NCBI RefSeq assembly: GCF_024397915.1
Contig: NZ_CP073347.1
Location: 2,356,001-2,420,000 of the forward strand
Direction: 5' to 3'
DNA: 64,000 bases
Source: Marinobacterium rhizophilum
GTDB taxonomy: Bacteria; Pseudomonadota; Gammaproteobacteria; Pseudomonadales; Balneatricaceae
Shown: one piece after another, positions 47,716 to 55,509 of the stretch
Layout of the letters: every line of letters starts with the position of its first letter
Numbering within the stretch: the first letter of the stretch is position 1
Notes under the pieces: model-generated
What the model was told of the DNA's origin: nothing
What the model saw: only the letters and a program-made list of their open reading frames with translations
Database searches by the model: none
Program-made: the position numbers and the translations under genes

Positions 47716-47807
47716 ATCCCCTTCCTCCGTTATAGCGCCTGCCAACTACACATTCCGGCACCGTCAAATTCTAAAAATCGTTGTCACTCCAAGGCCGCTT
47801 CAGCGCC

Positions 47808-49100
47808 TCAGAAATTTCCCTGAAACCATGTTTTCATGCGGCCCAGCACGGACCCGACACTCGGCAGTGCGGGCATCTGGACCGGGTTTCGCCGCGGCAG
47901 CTCCTGCATGGAACTGCGCGCCGACAGTGCCGGCAAGTGGTTCGCCGGTGCCTGGTACTGGTGTTCCTGGCGCGCATAGTGCAACAGGCCGGTACCGGTG
48001 GCATAGATCGGATTTTTCAGCACGTCCTCCATGCCGAACACGCCGCTGGGTACCGCCAGGCGCACCGGCATATGGAAGATTTCCTCGGCCAGTTCCACCG
48101 CGCCTTCCATCTTCGCGCTGCCGCCCGTCATGACGAGCCCGGCCGCCACCAGGTCCTCGAAGCCGCTGCGACGCAGCTCGGCCTGAATCAGCGAAAACAG
48201 TTCGTCGTAGCGCGGCTCCACGACTTCGGCCAGGGCCTGGCGGGACAGGTCCCGCGCCGGGCGATCCCCCACGCTCGGAACCTTGATGGTTTCGTTTACC
48301 CCCGCCAGCTGAGCCAGGGCGCAGGCGTACTTGATCTTGATCTGCTCGGCATGGGGCGTCGGTGTGCGCAGCGCCATGGCGATGTCGTTGGTAACCTGGT
48401 CACCGGCGATCGGAATCACCGCCGTATGGCGGATGGAGCCGCCGATAAAGATGGCGATGTCGGTGGTGCCGCCGCCGATATCCACCATGCAGACACCCAG
48501 CTCCTTCTCGTCGTCGGTCAGCACCGCGTAGCTCGAGGCCAGCTGTTCGAGCACCACGTGATCGACTTCCAGGCCGCAGCGACGAATGCACTTCTCGATG
48601 TTCTGCACCGCGTTGATGGCACCGCTGACCAGGTGTACCCGGGCCTCCAGCCGCACACCGGACATGCCCAGCGGCTCGCGGATGCCCTCCTGGTTATCGA
48701 TCAGGTATTCCTGGGGCAGGATATGCAGGATTTTCTGGTCCGCCGGGATGGCCACCGCCCGCGCCGCATCGATCACCCGCTCGAGGTCATGCTCGGTCAC
48801 TTCCCGGTCCTTGACCGCGACGATGCCGTGGGAGTTCATGCTGCTGATATGACTGCCGGCGATTCCCACCGTGACCGAATGGATCTTGCAGCCGGCCATC
48901 AGCTCGGCCTCTTCCACCGCCCGCTGAATCGAGCTGACGGTGGATTCAATGTTCACCACCACGCCACGCTTGAGCCCGCGGGACGGCTGGGAGCCGACGC
49001 CGATAATTTCAATGCGTCCGTCCGGGCCAACTTCGCCCACCAGGCAAACCACCTTGGAGGTGCCGATATCGAGCACCACGATCATGTTGCTGTCAGACAT
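47808..49100 (-). CDS. ftsA: Cell division protein FtsA, actin-like membrane tether
   Basis: 430 residues from ATG 49100. Phosphate 1 motif VVLDIGTSKVVCLVGE near 7-22, the 1C domain KIHSVTVGIAGSHISSMNSHG, phosphate 2 CMVDIGGGTTDIAIF near 200, adenosine motif VAAGLVMTGGSAKMEG near 335. The C-terminus (GRMKTWFQGNF) is the amphipathic membrane-targeting helix. It tethers FtsZ. It starts 4 bases after the ftsQ stop. Confidence 0.96.
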   Translation of the reverse strand: MSDSNMIVVLDIGTSKVVCLVGEVGPDGRIEIIGVGSQPSRGLKRGVVVNIESTVSSIQRAVEEAELMAGCKIHSVTVGIAGSHISSMNSHGIVAVKDREVTEHDLERVIDAARAVAIPADQKILHILPQEYLIDNQEGIREPLGMSGVRLEARVHLVSGAINAVQNIEKCIRRCGLEVDHVVLEQLASSYAVLTDDEKELGVCMVDIGGGTTDIAIFIGGSIRHTAVIPIAGDQVTNDIAMALRTPTPHAEQIKIKYACALAQLAGVNETIKVPSVGDRPARDLSRQALAEVVEPRYDELFSLIQAELRRSGFEDLVAAGLVMTGGSAKMEGAVELAEEIFHMPVRLAVPSGVFGMEDVLKNPIYATGTGLLHYARQEHQYQAPANHLPALSARSSMQELPRRNPVQMPALPSVGSVLGRMKTWFQGNF

Positions 49101-49104
49101 AGTT

Positions 49105-49914
49105 CTAACCCGCTTTCTCATCTGTATCCGGCCTGGGACGCCATTTGACGGCCACACCGTTGGTATACCGAATATCTACCTGTTCGATCTGCTCCGCGTG
49201 CTCGGCAAGCCGCTGTGGGTAGATCTGAATAAATCGTGCCAGCCGCTCCGTAACCCGCTCGCGGCCGACCACCACCCGCATGCCATTGGCCAGCTCCAGC
49301 GTCCAGGCGCCCCGGGCCTCCAGCGACAGCCCCCTGAGCTTCAGGCCCGCGCCCTGAAACATGCGGTTGAGATCATGAAACTGCGCCATCACCCGCCCGG
49401 TATCGCTGGCCGGCCCGTTGAGCCGCGGCAGGGATTCGTACTCGGGCTTGAGCTGCGGCCAGAAGATGTCGCCCTCGTGATTCAGCAACCCCTTGTCGCC
49501 CCAGCGTGCCACCGGCACTTCCTCGTCAATCTGTACCTCGATCGCCGGCGGCCAGTCACGGCGGATCCTGGCCCCGTGTACCCAGGGGTCATCCAGCAAC
49601 TTCTCGCGCACCCGCACCAGGTCCAGCTGCAGCAGTGGCGCATTCAGCCCCGCCGCGAGCCGCCGGGCCAGCTCCGCCTTGTCCAGGTGGCGGGCATCGC
49701 CCAGCACCCGCACCTGGGTGACCGGCTGGTCGAGCCAGCGCCAGACCTGCTGGACCAGGGCGCTGCACAGCCCGGCGAAAATCGCCAGCGACAGCAGTAT
49801 CAGTACCAGCCGGACCAGCCCGCGGGACCCGCCCGCTGCAGGCCCGGCTCCGGACGCAGCGGCATCCGGCACCGGCACTGCCGATGTCCGTCGCCCCTGT
49901 GCCATCGCTGTCAC
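49105..49914 (-). CDS. ftsQ: Cell division protein FtsQ
   Basis: 269 residues from GTG 49914, which overlaps the ddlB stop by four bases (GTGA); an ATG at 49905 is the alternative. One membrane helix (LVRLVLILLSLAIFAGLCSALV, residues about 36-57, split here), then the POTRA domain (VTQVRVLGDARHLDKAELARRL, about 66-135) and the beta domain. It links early and late division proteins through FtsL/FtsB. The N-terminal Pro/Ala-rich cytoplasmic part is usual. Confidence 0.9.
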   Translation of the reverse strand: MTAMAQGRRTSAVPVPDAAASGAGPAAGGSRGLVRLVLILLSLAIFAGLCSALVQQVWRWLDQPVTQVRVLGDARHLDKAELARRLAAGLNAPLLQLDLVRVREKLLDDPWVHGARIRRDWPPAIEVQIDEEVPVARWGDKGLLNHEGDIFWPQLKPEYESLPRLNGPASDTGRVMAQFHDLNRMFQGAGLKLRGLSLEARGAWTLELANGMRVVVGRERVTERLARFIQIYPQRLAEHAEQIEQVDIRYTNGVAVKWRPRPDTDEKAG

Positions 49915-50870
49915 GCAGCGCTCCGCAGAATTCGCACCACCAGCTCCTCAAAGCTGATACCCGCGTGCTGCGCCGCCATGGGCACCAGGCTGTGATCCGT
50001 CATGCCGGGCGCCGTGTTGACTTCCAGCAACTGGAAGCGGCCCTCGGCATCCTGCATCACATCGATGCGCCCCCAGCCACGACAGCCAATAACCGCGAAG
50101 GCTTCGCAGGCCAGTGCCTGCAAGCTCGCCGCCTGGTCGTCATCCAGACCATGCTCGAACAGGTAGCGGGTGTCGTTGGCTTGGTATTTGGCGTCGTAGT
50201 CGTAAAATTCGTGTGGTGTTTCAAGACGAATCACCGGCAGTGCCGCACCCTCCAGTACCGCCACGGTGAATTCGGCACCGGTCAGCCACTGCTCGGCGAT
50301 AACGCTGCGGTCATACCGGAGCGCTTCGCCCAGTGCGCTTTCAAACTGGGCGCGGTCACACACCTTGCTCATGCCGATGCTGGAGCCTTCGTGAGCCGGC
50401 TTGACCATCACCGGGTAGCCCAGGCGACGCTCGGCCTCATCCAGCATGTCCGCCGACGACAGCACCGCAAAGCGCGCCGTGGGCAGGCCGGCGCCGACGA
50501 ACAGCTGCTTGCTGCGCAGCTTGTCCATGCCCAGTGCAGAGGCCTCAACGCCGCTGCCGGTGTAGGGAATGCCGAGCATTTCCAGTACGCCCTGAATCAC
50601 GCCGTCTTCGCCGCCACGGCCATGCAGGATCAGAAAGGCCCGATCAATCGGCTGTGCCTGCAGTTGGGTCACCGGGCACAGCTCCTGGCTTTCGCCATAG
50701 AGATCGATGCCAAAGGCATCGACGCCGGCACGGGACAGGGCGCTCAGCACCGCAGCACCGCTTTTCAGCGACACCGCGCGCTCGGCGGAATCTCCTCCCA
50801 TGATTACCGCGACACGTCCGAAACCGGCAGCCTCGGCGGCGGAAATCTGAAAATCGACAGCGCTTGCCAT
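49911..50870 (-). CDS. ddlB: D-alanine--D-alanine ligase
   Basis: 319 residues from ATG 50870 (MASAVDFQISAAEAAGFGRVAVIMGGDSAERAVSL). ATP-grasp features: VMVKPAHEGSSIGMSKV near 143, GRGGEDGVIQGVLEML near 78, and VNTAPGMTDHSLVP near 290. It makes D-Ala-D-Ala for MurF. The first 23 or so codons precede the usual DdlB start and are the part copied into three upstream minigenes. The 13-base spacer CGGGGGAAACACC with the ribosome site is shared with those copies. Confidence 0.96.
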   Translation of the reverse strand: MASAVDFQISAAEAAGFGRVAVIMGGDSAERAVSLKSGAAVLSALSRAGVDAFGIDLYGESQELCPVTQLQAQPIDRAFLILHGRGGEDGVIQGVLEMLGIPYTGSGVEASALGMDKLRSKQLFVGAGLPTARFAVLSSADMLDEAERRLGYPVMVKPAHEGSSIGMSKVCDRAQFESALGEALRYDRSVIAEQWLTGAEFTVAVLEGAALPVIRLETPHEFYDYDAKYQANDTRYLFEHGLDDDQAASLQALACEAFAVIGCRGWGRIDVMQDAEGRFQLLEVNTAPGMTDHSLVPMAAQHAGISFEELVVRILRSAA

Positions 50871-50883
50871 GGTGTTTCCCCCG

Positions 50884-51021
50884 TCAGTCATGGGTCAGGC
50901 TCGATAGAGTGCGTTCATGGGCCTGGCCCGCGGAATTGCCCGCTCCCAGGAACATCACCGCGACAGGTCGGAAACCGGCAGCCTCGACGGCGGAAATCTG
51001 AAAATCGGCAGCGCTTGCCAT
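50884..51021 (-). CDS. Chimeric minigene A (ddlB start + murC end), 45 aa
   Basis: ATG to TGA, 45 codons. It starts MASAADFQISAVEAAGF, then RPVAVMF, then LGAGNSAGQAHERTLSSLTHD. The first 17 residues are the N-terminus of the downstream ddlB product with two changes; the last 20 align with the C-terminus of MurC (GAGN..A.AHE.T..SLTHD). The GGGGGA ribosome site and the 13-base gaps on both sides match those of real genes. No enzyme function is possible; it may simply carry ribosomes from murC to ddlB. Whether it is translated is unknown. Confidence 0.4.
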   Translation of the reverse strand: MASAADFQISAVEAAGFRPVAVMFLGAGNSAGQAHERTLSSLTHD

Positions 51022-51034
51022 GGTGTTTCCCCCG

Positions 51035-51172
51035 TCAGTCATGGGTCAGGCTCGATAGAGTGCGTTCATGGGCCTGGCCCGCGGAATTGCCCGCTCCCAG
51101 GAACATCACCGCGACAGGTCGGAAACCGGCAGCCTCGGCGGCGGAAATCTGAAAATCGGCAGCGCTTGCCAT
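51035..51172 (-). CDS. Chimeric minigene B (ddlB start + murC end), 45 aa
   Basis: Same frame and length as minigene A. The visible difference is ISAAEAAGF where A has ISAVEAAGF, so B keeps the ddlB residue. Same start, stop and spacer signals. Confidence 0.4.
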   Translation of the reverse strand: MASAADFQISAAEAAGFRPVAVMFLGAGNSAGQAHERTLSSLTHD

Positions 51173-51185
51173 GGTGTTTCCCCCG

Positions 51186-51323
51186 TCAGTCATGGGTCAG
51201 GCTCGATAGAGTGCGTTCATGGGCCTGGCCCGCGGAATTGCCCGCTCCCAGGAACATCACCGCGACAGGTCGGAAACCGGCAGCCTCGGCGGCGGAAATC
51301 TGAAAATCGGCAGCGCTTGCCAT
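51186..51323 (-). CDS. Chimeric minigene C (ddlB start + murC end), 45 aa
   Basis: First minigene after murC, 13 bases beyond its stop. Protein identical to minigene B. Its upstream spacer reads GGGGGAAATACC where the other spacers read GGGGGAAACACC. Confidence 0.4.
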   Translation of the reverse strand: MASAADFQISAAEAAGFRPVAVMFLGAGNSAGQAHERTLSSLTHD

Positions 51324-51336
51324 GGTATTTCCCCCG

Positions 51337-52767
51337 TCAGTCATGGGTCAGACTCAGAGAAGTCAGTTCATGGGCCAGGGCCGTGATATTGCCCGCCCCC
51401 TGGGTCAGCAGCAGGTCGCCGGGGCGCAGAATATCGCGCAGTACATCGGCCACCTGCTCGTTGTTTTCGATATAGACCGGATCGACCCGCCCGCGCTGGC
51501 GGATACTGCGGCACAGGCTGCGGCTGTCGGCACCGGTGATGGGCTCTTCACCGGCGGCATAGACTTCCATCAGCAGCAGGGTGTCAACCTCGGTCAGCAC
51601 CTGCACGAAGTCCTCGTACAGGTCACGGGTACGGCTGTAGCGGTGCGGCTGATAGATCATCACCAGCCGGCGATCGGGCCAGCCATCGCGCACGGCGCGG
51701 ATGGTGGCTTGCACTTCCCGCGGGTGATGGCCGTAGTCATCGACCAGCATGGCGCTGCCGCCATCGACAGGCAGTTCACCCAGCACCTGGAAACGACGAC
51801 CCACACCTTCGAACTGCTCCAGCGCGCGGCAGATGGCGGCATCACCAATGCCCTCGTCCGTTGCCACGGCGATGGTCGCCAGGGCGTTGAGCACATTGTG
51901 CTTGCCCGGCATGTTGAGGCTGATTTCAAGGTCGGCATGGCCGTCCGGGCGCTGCACCCGAAAACGGGTACACATACCGCTCTGGCGGACATCGACAGCG
52001 CGGTAATCCGCCTCGTCGTTAAAGCCGTAGGTCAGCATCGGTCGACCGATCTCGGGAATAATGTCACGTACCACTTCATCATCGCTGCAGACCACCGCCA
52101 GACCGTAGAACGGCAGGTTATGCAGGAAATCGACAAAGGTCTTTTTCAGGCGATTGAAGTCACCCTCGTAGGTGTCCATGTGATCGGCGTCGATATTGGT
52201 GACGATCGCCACCATCGGCTGCAAGTGCAGGAAGGACGCATCGCTTTCATCCGCTTCAGCCACCAGGTAACGGCTGCCGCCCATCTTGGCGTTGGTGCCG
52301 GCACTGTTGAGACGGCCACCAATAACAAAAGTCGGGTCCAGCCCACCCTCGGCCAGCACCGACGCGATCAGGCTCGTGGTGGTGGTCTTGCCATGGGTGC
52401 CGGCCACGGCGATGCCGTGGCGATAGCGCATCAGCTCTGCCAGCATTTCGGCGCGGCGAATTACCGGTACCCGACGTTCGCGCGCCGCCATGACTTCAGG
52501 GTTCTGCTCGTTCACCGCGGTGGAGGTCACCACCACGTCGGCCCGTTCAACATGCTCCGCCGCATGGCCGATGAAAATCCCGGCACCCAGCGACTCCAGC
52601 CGCGCGGTGGTGGCGGACACACGGATATCGGAGCCGGTTACCGCATACCCCTGGTTGAGCAGCACTTCGGCGATACCGCACATGCCCACGCCGCCAATGC
52701 CGACAAAATGGATGCTGCGAATACGCCGCATTTCGGGAACTTCAAACACTGTCGGGCTCTTGTGCAT
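51337..52767 (-). CDS. murC: UDP-N-acetylmuramate--L-alanine ligase
   Basis: 476 residues from ATG 52767 (MHKSPTVFEVPEMRRIRSIHFVGIGGVGM); six extra codons upstream (52785) belong to a repeat and are not the start. ATP site GTHGKTTTTSL near 120, VEADESDASFL near 175, and the C-terminal ligase domain with DDYGHHPREVQATI. It adds L-Ala to UDP-MurNAc. Both ends of the gene have been copied into flanking arrays: its first 11 codons in the murG side units and its last 20 in the ddlB side units. Confidence 0.97.
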   Translation of the reverse strand: MHKSPTVFEVPEMRRIRSIHFVGIGGVGMCGIAEVLLNQGYAVTGSDIRVSATTARLESLGAGIFIGHAAEHVERADVVVTSTAVNEQNPEVMAARERRVPVIRRAEMLAELMRYRHGIAVAGTHGKTTTTSLIASVLAEGGLDPTFVIGGRLNSAGTNAKMGGSRYLVAEADESDASFLHLQPMVAIVTNIDADHMDTYEGDFNRLKKTFVDFLHNLPFYGLAVVCSDDEVVRDIIPEIGRPMLTYGFNDEADYRAVDVRQSGMCTRFRVQRPDGHADLEISLNMPGKHNVLNALATIAVATDEGIGDAAICRALEQFEGVGRRFQVLGELPVDGGSAMLVDDYGHHPREVQATIRAVRDGWPDRRLVMIYQPHRYSRTRDLYEDFVQVLTEVDTLLLMEVYAAGEEPITGADSRSLCRSIRQRGRVDPVYIENNEQVADVLRDILRPGDLLLTQGAGNITALAHELTSLSLTHD

Positions 52768-52812
52768 CTGGTTACTCACTTTCAAACGCTGTCAGGCTTT
52801 TGTGCGTCTTAT

Positions 52813-52884
52813 TCATTTCATGGTGTCCAGGCAGATTCGCGCCACAGACCCAGGTACTTCAAACACTGCCGGGCTCTTGTGCAT
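52813..52884 (-). CDS. Chimeric minigene 3 (murC start + murG end), 23 aa
   Basis: Starts MHKSPAVFEVP and ends GSVARICLDTMK; the last ten residues differ from the end of MurG (VARICLETMK) at one place. Its stop overlaps the ATG of the 14-codon frame at 52772-52816, which ends four bases before murC. This gives a continuous stop/restart chain into murC. Confidence 0.4.
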   Translation of the reverse strand: MHKSPAVFEVPGSVARICLDTMK

Positions 52885-52929
52885 CTGGATACTCACTTTC
52901 AAACGCTGTCAGGCTTTTGTGCGTCTTGT

Positions 52930-53001
52930 TCATTTCATGGTGTCCAGGCAGATTCGCGCCACAGACCCAGGTACTTCAAACACTGTCGGGCTCTTGTGCA
53001 T
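52930..53001 (-). CDS. Chimeric minigene 2 (murC start + murG end), 23 aa
   Basis: Starts MHKSPTVFEVP and ends GSVARICLDTMK. The overlapping frame that begins at 52933 lacks the usual TAA and reads on to about 52859, overlapping minigene 3 in another frame. Confidence 0.4.
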   Translation of the reverse strand: MHKSPTVFEVPGSVARICLDTMK

Positions 53002-53046
53002 CTGGTTACTCACTTTCAAACGCTGTCAGGCTTTTGTGCGTCTTGT

Positions 53047-53118
53047 TCATTTCATGCTGTCCAGGCAGATTCGCGCCACAGACCCAGGTACTTCAAACAC
53101 TGTCGGGCTCTTGTGCAT
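53047..53118 (-). CDS. Chimeric minigene 1 (murC start + murG end), 23 aa
   Basis: Starts MHKSPTVFEVP and ends GSVARICLDSMK (Ser for Thr). It is followed by an overlapping 14-codon frame (53006-53050) and then CCAG and the next minigene. Confidence 0.4.
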   Translation of the reverse strand: MHKSPTVFEVPGSVARICLDSMK

Positions 53119-53126
53119 TAGATCAC

Positions 53127-53210
53127 TCACTTGTCGATTGCCTGGCAGATACGTGCCACGTCGCCAGGCACTTCCAATACGGTCAGATTCCTGCGCACCA
53201 GGTCTCTCAT
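53127..53210 (-). CDS. Diverged minigene 0 at the end of murG, 27 aa
   Basis: Its ATG overlaps the murG stop (ATGA). It reads MRDLVRRNLTVLEVP, then GDVARICQAIDK. The last 19 residues align with the repeat minigenes (PTVFEVPGSVARICLDTMK) at TV.EVPG.VARIC, so it is an older, diverged member of the same set. An 8-base gap separates it from minigene 1. Confidence 0.4.
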   Translation of the reverse strand: MRDLVRRNLTVLEVPGDVARICQAIDK

Positions 53211-54292
53211 TTCATCGTCTCCAGGCAGATGCGCGCCACGGCCCGGCTGGCGTCCGGCCGGCCCTGCGCGCGCGCGATCGTTGCCATGCCAAGCAGCGTG
53301 TCCCGGCTGCTTAGCTGATCAAGCAGGTTTTTCAGCGCAGCCTCATCCAGGTCGCGCTGCTGAATCAGCCGGGCCGCCCCCGGCCCCGTCAGGTAGCCGG
53401 CATTGCCGGTCTGGTGATCGTCCACCGCGTAGGGGAAAGGCACCAGCACGGCCGCGACACCGGCAATCGACAGCTCGCTCACCGTCAGGGCGCCGGCCCG
53501 GCACAGCACCAGATCGGCCCAGCCATAGGCCTCGTCCATGCGATCGATAAAGGGAACCACCTCGGCCTGGACACCACAGTCGCGATAGAGCGCCTGGGTT
53601 TCGTCCAGCAGTTTTTTACCCGTCTGGTGCCGCACCAGCGGGCGCTGCTCCGGCGCCAGGGAGGCCAGCACCCGCGGCAGCAGCGTATTGATCGCCCGGG
53701 CACCGAGACTGCCGCCGACCACCAGCAGGCGCAGCGGCCCGGTACGCCCCTGCATCCGCTCCTGTGGCGGCGCCAGGTCCAGAATGGCACCCCGCACAGG
53801 GTTGCCGGTCAGGGTGACATCGCGGCCAGCCCCAAAGGCCCCGCCGAAGGCTTCGAGCACCCGGGTCGCCATGCGCGCCAGAATGCGGTTGGTCATGCCG
53901 GCGATAGCATTCTGTTCATGGATCACCAGCGGGCGCCCCTGCAAGCGCGCCGCCAGGCCGCCGGGGCCCGCGGCAAAACCACCCATGCCCAGCACCAGGT
54001 CGGGCTTGTACCGGCGCAGCACGCCCCAGGCCTGCCAGAGTGCGCGCAGCAGGCGCAGCGGGGCCAGCGCCAGGCTCAAGCGACCCTTGCCACGCAGGCC
54101 CGCCACATCAATGCAATGCAGCTTGATACCGGCCGCCGGCACCAGGTCCGACTCGATGCCCCGCTGGGTACCGAGCCACTCCACCTGAACGCCTTCACGC
54201 TGCAGTTCCCGGGCCGTCGCCAGCGCCGGAAACACGTGACCGCCCGTTCCGCCGGCCATCACCAGCACTTTTTTTCCCTGCCAGGCCGTCAT
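53207..54292 (-). CDS. murG: UDP-N-acetylglucosamine--lipid I GlcNAc transferase
   Basis: 361 residues. N-terminal G-loop VMAGGTGGHVFPAL, second G-loop VVGGSLGARAIN near 187, and C-terminal LSIAGVAAVLVPFPYAVDDHQTGNAGYL near 270, the UDP-GlcNAc-binding region. It adds GlcNAc to lipid I to make lipid II, on the inner face of the membrane. ATG overlaps the ftsW stop by four bases. Its C-terminus VARICLETMK is the sequence repeated in the downstream array. Confidence 0.96.
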   Translation of the reverse strand: MTAWQGKKVLVMAGGTGGHVFPALATARELQREGVQVEWLGTQRGIESDLVPAAGIKLHCIDVAGLRGKGRLSLALAPLRLLRALWQAWGVLRRYKPDLVLGMGGFAAGPGGLAARLQGRPLVIHEQNAIAGMTNRILARMATRVLEAFGGAFGAGRDVTLTGNPVRGAILDLAPPQERMQGRTGPLRLLVVGGSLGARAINTLLPRVLASLAPEQRPLVRHQTGKKLLDETQALYRDCGVQAEVVPFIDRMDEAYGWADLVLCRAGALTVSELSIAGVAAVLVPFPYAVDDHQTGNAGYLTGPGAARLIQQRDLDEAALKNLLDQLSSRDTLLGMATIARAQGRPDASRAVARICLETMK

Positions 54293-55509
54293 GTCGCCGA
54301 CTCCGCTACTTGTGTCCCGGCACGGGCGCGACGGCGCCTCGGACGCTGCGCCTCGACCGCCAGACGCTGGGTTTTCAGTTCAAAATCGATTCGTTGCACG
54401 ATGGCAATCATGGCGCAGCACACCAGCAGACTGCTGCCACCGTAACTGAGCAGCGGCAGCGTCAGCCCCTTGGTGGGCAGCGCGCCGACATTCACGCCGA
54501 TGTTGATCAATGCCTGGCCGGCAAAAATAAAGCCGAAGCCGTAGGCCGCGTACGCCATGAAAAACTCTTTCTGCTTTTCGGCCTGACGCCCGATCAGGAA
54601 GACCCGCGCCACCAGCAGCACATAGAGGCCAATCACCAGCAGTGCGCCAATCAGGCCGAATTCTTCCGCCAGCACCGAGAACACGAAATCGGTATGGGCC
54701 TCGGGCAGGTAAAACAGCTTCTGCACGCTGCTGCCAAGCCCGGTTCCGAACCAGTCGCCGCGGCCAAAGGCGATCTGCGCCTGGGACAGCTGATAGCCGG
54801 CGCCAAAGGGGTCGGACCAGGGGTCCTGGAAGGACTTGAGACGCTCCAGGCGATAGGGCTGGGCAATCGCCAGTACCGCAATCAGTGCACCGGCGCCGCA
54901 GGTTACCAGCAGAAACTGCCCGAAACGCATGCCGCCCAGGAAGATCATGCCCATGACCGTACCCATCAGCACCACCGCCGCACCGTAATCCGGCTCCATG
55001 ATGAGCAGGAATACCAGAATACCCAGCGGCAGCGCGGGCTTGGCCACGCCGGTCCAGCGGCTGCGTACCTCGGACAGGCGCCGCACCAGGTATCCGCTGA
55101 GATAGAGCACCATGAAGAACTTGGCGATCTCCGAGGCCTGCAGGTTGATCGGCCCAAGACCGATCCAGCGCCGGCTGCCGTTCACCTCGCGACCCACCCC
55201 GGGAATCAGCACCAGCAGCAACAGCAGCAATGCCACCAGCAACAGCACAGGGCCCAGGCGGTGCCAGAAGGCCAGCGGGATGCGTGAGACGATCAGCGCC
55301 AGTACCAGTGCCAGCACCATGAAGATGCCGTGGCGAACGCTGAAGAAGAAAGCGCCACCAAAGCGCTCGGCGGCGACATCCATCGACGCCGAGGTGATCA
55401 TGACAAAGCCGGTCAGTACCAGGCTGACGGCAGCCAGCAGCAGCCAGGGGTCGAACGGAACCGTCCCTGTCTGTTGTGGTTGCAGCGCCTGCCAGTACTT
55501 CATCAGCAT
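54289..55509 (-). CDS. ftsW: Cell division SEDS protein FtsW
   Basis: 406 residues, ten membrane helices. SEDS motifs: GPINLQASEIAKFFMVLYLSGYL near 130, MEPDYGAAVVL near 183, and GLTLPLLSYGGSSLLVCCAMIA near 355. It is the peptidoglycan polymerase of the septum with FtsI as transpeptidase. The long hydrophilic loop contains PYRLERLKSFQDPWSDPFGAGYQ. Overlaps murD by 7 bases. Confidence 0.96.
   Translation of the reverse strand: MLMKYWQALQPQQTGTVPFDPWLLLAAVSLVLTGFVMITSASMDVAAERFGGAFFFSVRHGIFMVLALVLALIVSRIPLAFWHRLGPVLLLVALLLLLLVLIPGVGREVNGSRRWIGLGPINLQASEIAKFFMVLYLSGYLVRRLSEVRSRWTGVAKPALPLGILVFLLIMEPDYGAAVVLMGTVMGMIFLGGMRFGQFLLVTCGAGALIAVLAIAQPYRLERLKSFQDPWSDPFGAGYQLSQAQIAFGRGDWFGTGLGSSVQKLFYLPEAHTDFVFSVLAEEFGLIGALLVIGLYVLLVARVFLIGRQAEKQKEFFMAYAAYGFGFIFAGQALINIGVNVGALPTKGLTLPLLSYGGSSLLVCCAMIAIVQRIDFELKTQRLAVEAQRPRRRRARAGTQVAESAT

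Larger units (their letters stand above)
50871..51336 (-). repeat. Three 151-bp tandem repeats between murC and ddlB
   Basis: Unit boundaries by the ATG positions are 51323, 51172, 51021 and 50870 (ddlB), exactly 151 bases apart. Each unit is a 138-base frame plus a 13-base spacer CGGGGGAAAYACC. The copies are almost identical; the one nearest ddlB has one visible change (GTCGAG instead of GCCGAG). Reading on the minus strand, the first half of each unit matches the first 22-23 codons of ddlB and the second half resembles the last 20 codons of murC. This is what a tandem duplication across the murC-ddlB junction would give. Confidence 0.92.
52768..53118 (-). repeat. Three 117-bp tandem repeats between murG and murC
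   Basis: ATG positions 53118, 53001, 52884 and 52767 (murC) are exactly 117 bases apart, a multiple of three. Each unit has a 23-codon frame made of the murC start and the murG end, then a second short frame (14 codons, MNKTHKSLTAFESE) whose ATG overlaps the previous stop as ATGA. This second frame is itself a diverged copy of the murC start (THKSLTAFE against MHKSPTVFE). It then has a CCAG spacer before the next ATG. In the middle unit the second frame has lost its stop (TAT for TAA) and runs on past the next ATG. Confidence 0.92.

Noticed and set aside
50917..51475. Plus-strand frames of 128-135 codons with internally repeated protein sequence
   Set aside because: They are shadows of the 151-bp repeats read on the opposite strand. 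The repeated peptide follows only from the DNA repeat, and there is no ribosome site or family match.
52768..53118. CRISPR array or direct-repeat spacer structure
   Set aside because: The whole 117-base unit is repeated, with no variable spacers.
52490..53318. Plus-strand frames with repeated FVRLVHFMVSRQIRA-like peptides
   Set aside because: Antisense shadow of the 117-bp murG-murC repeats.
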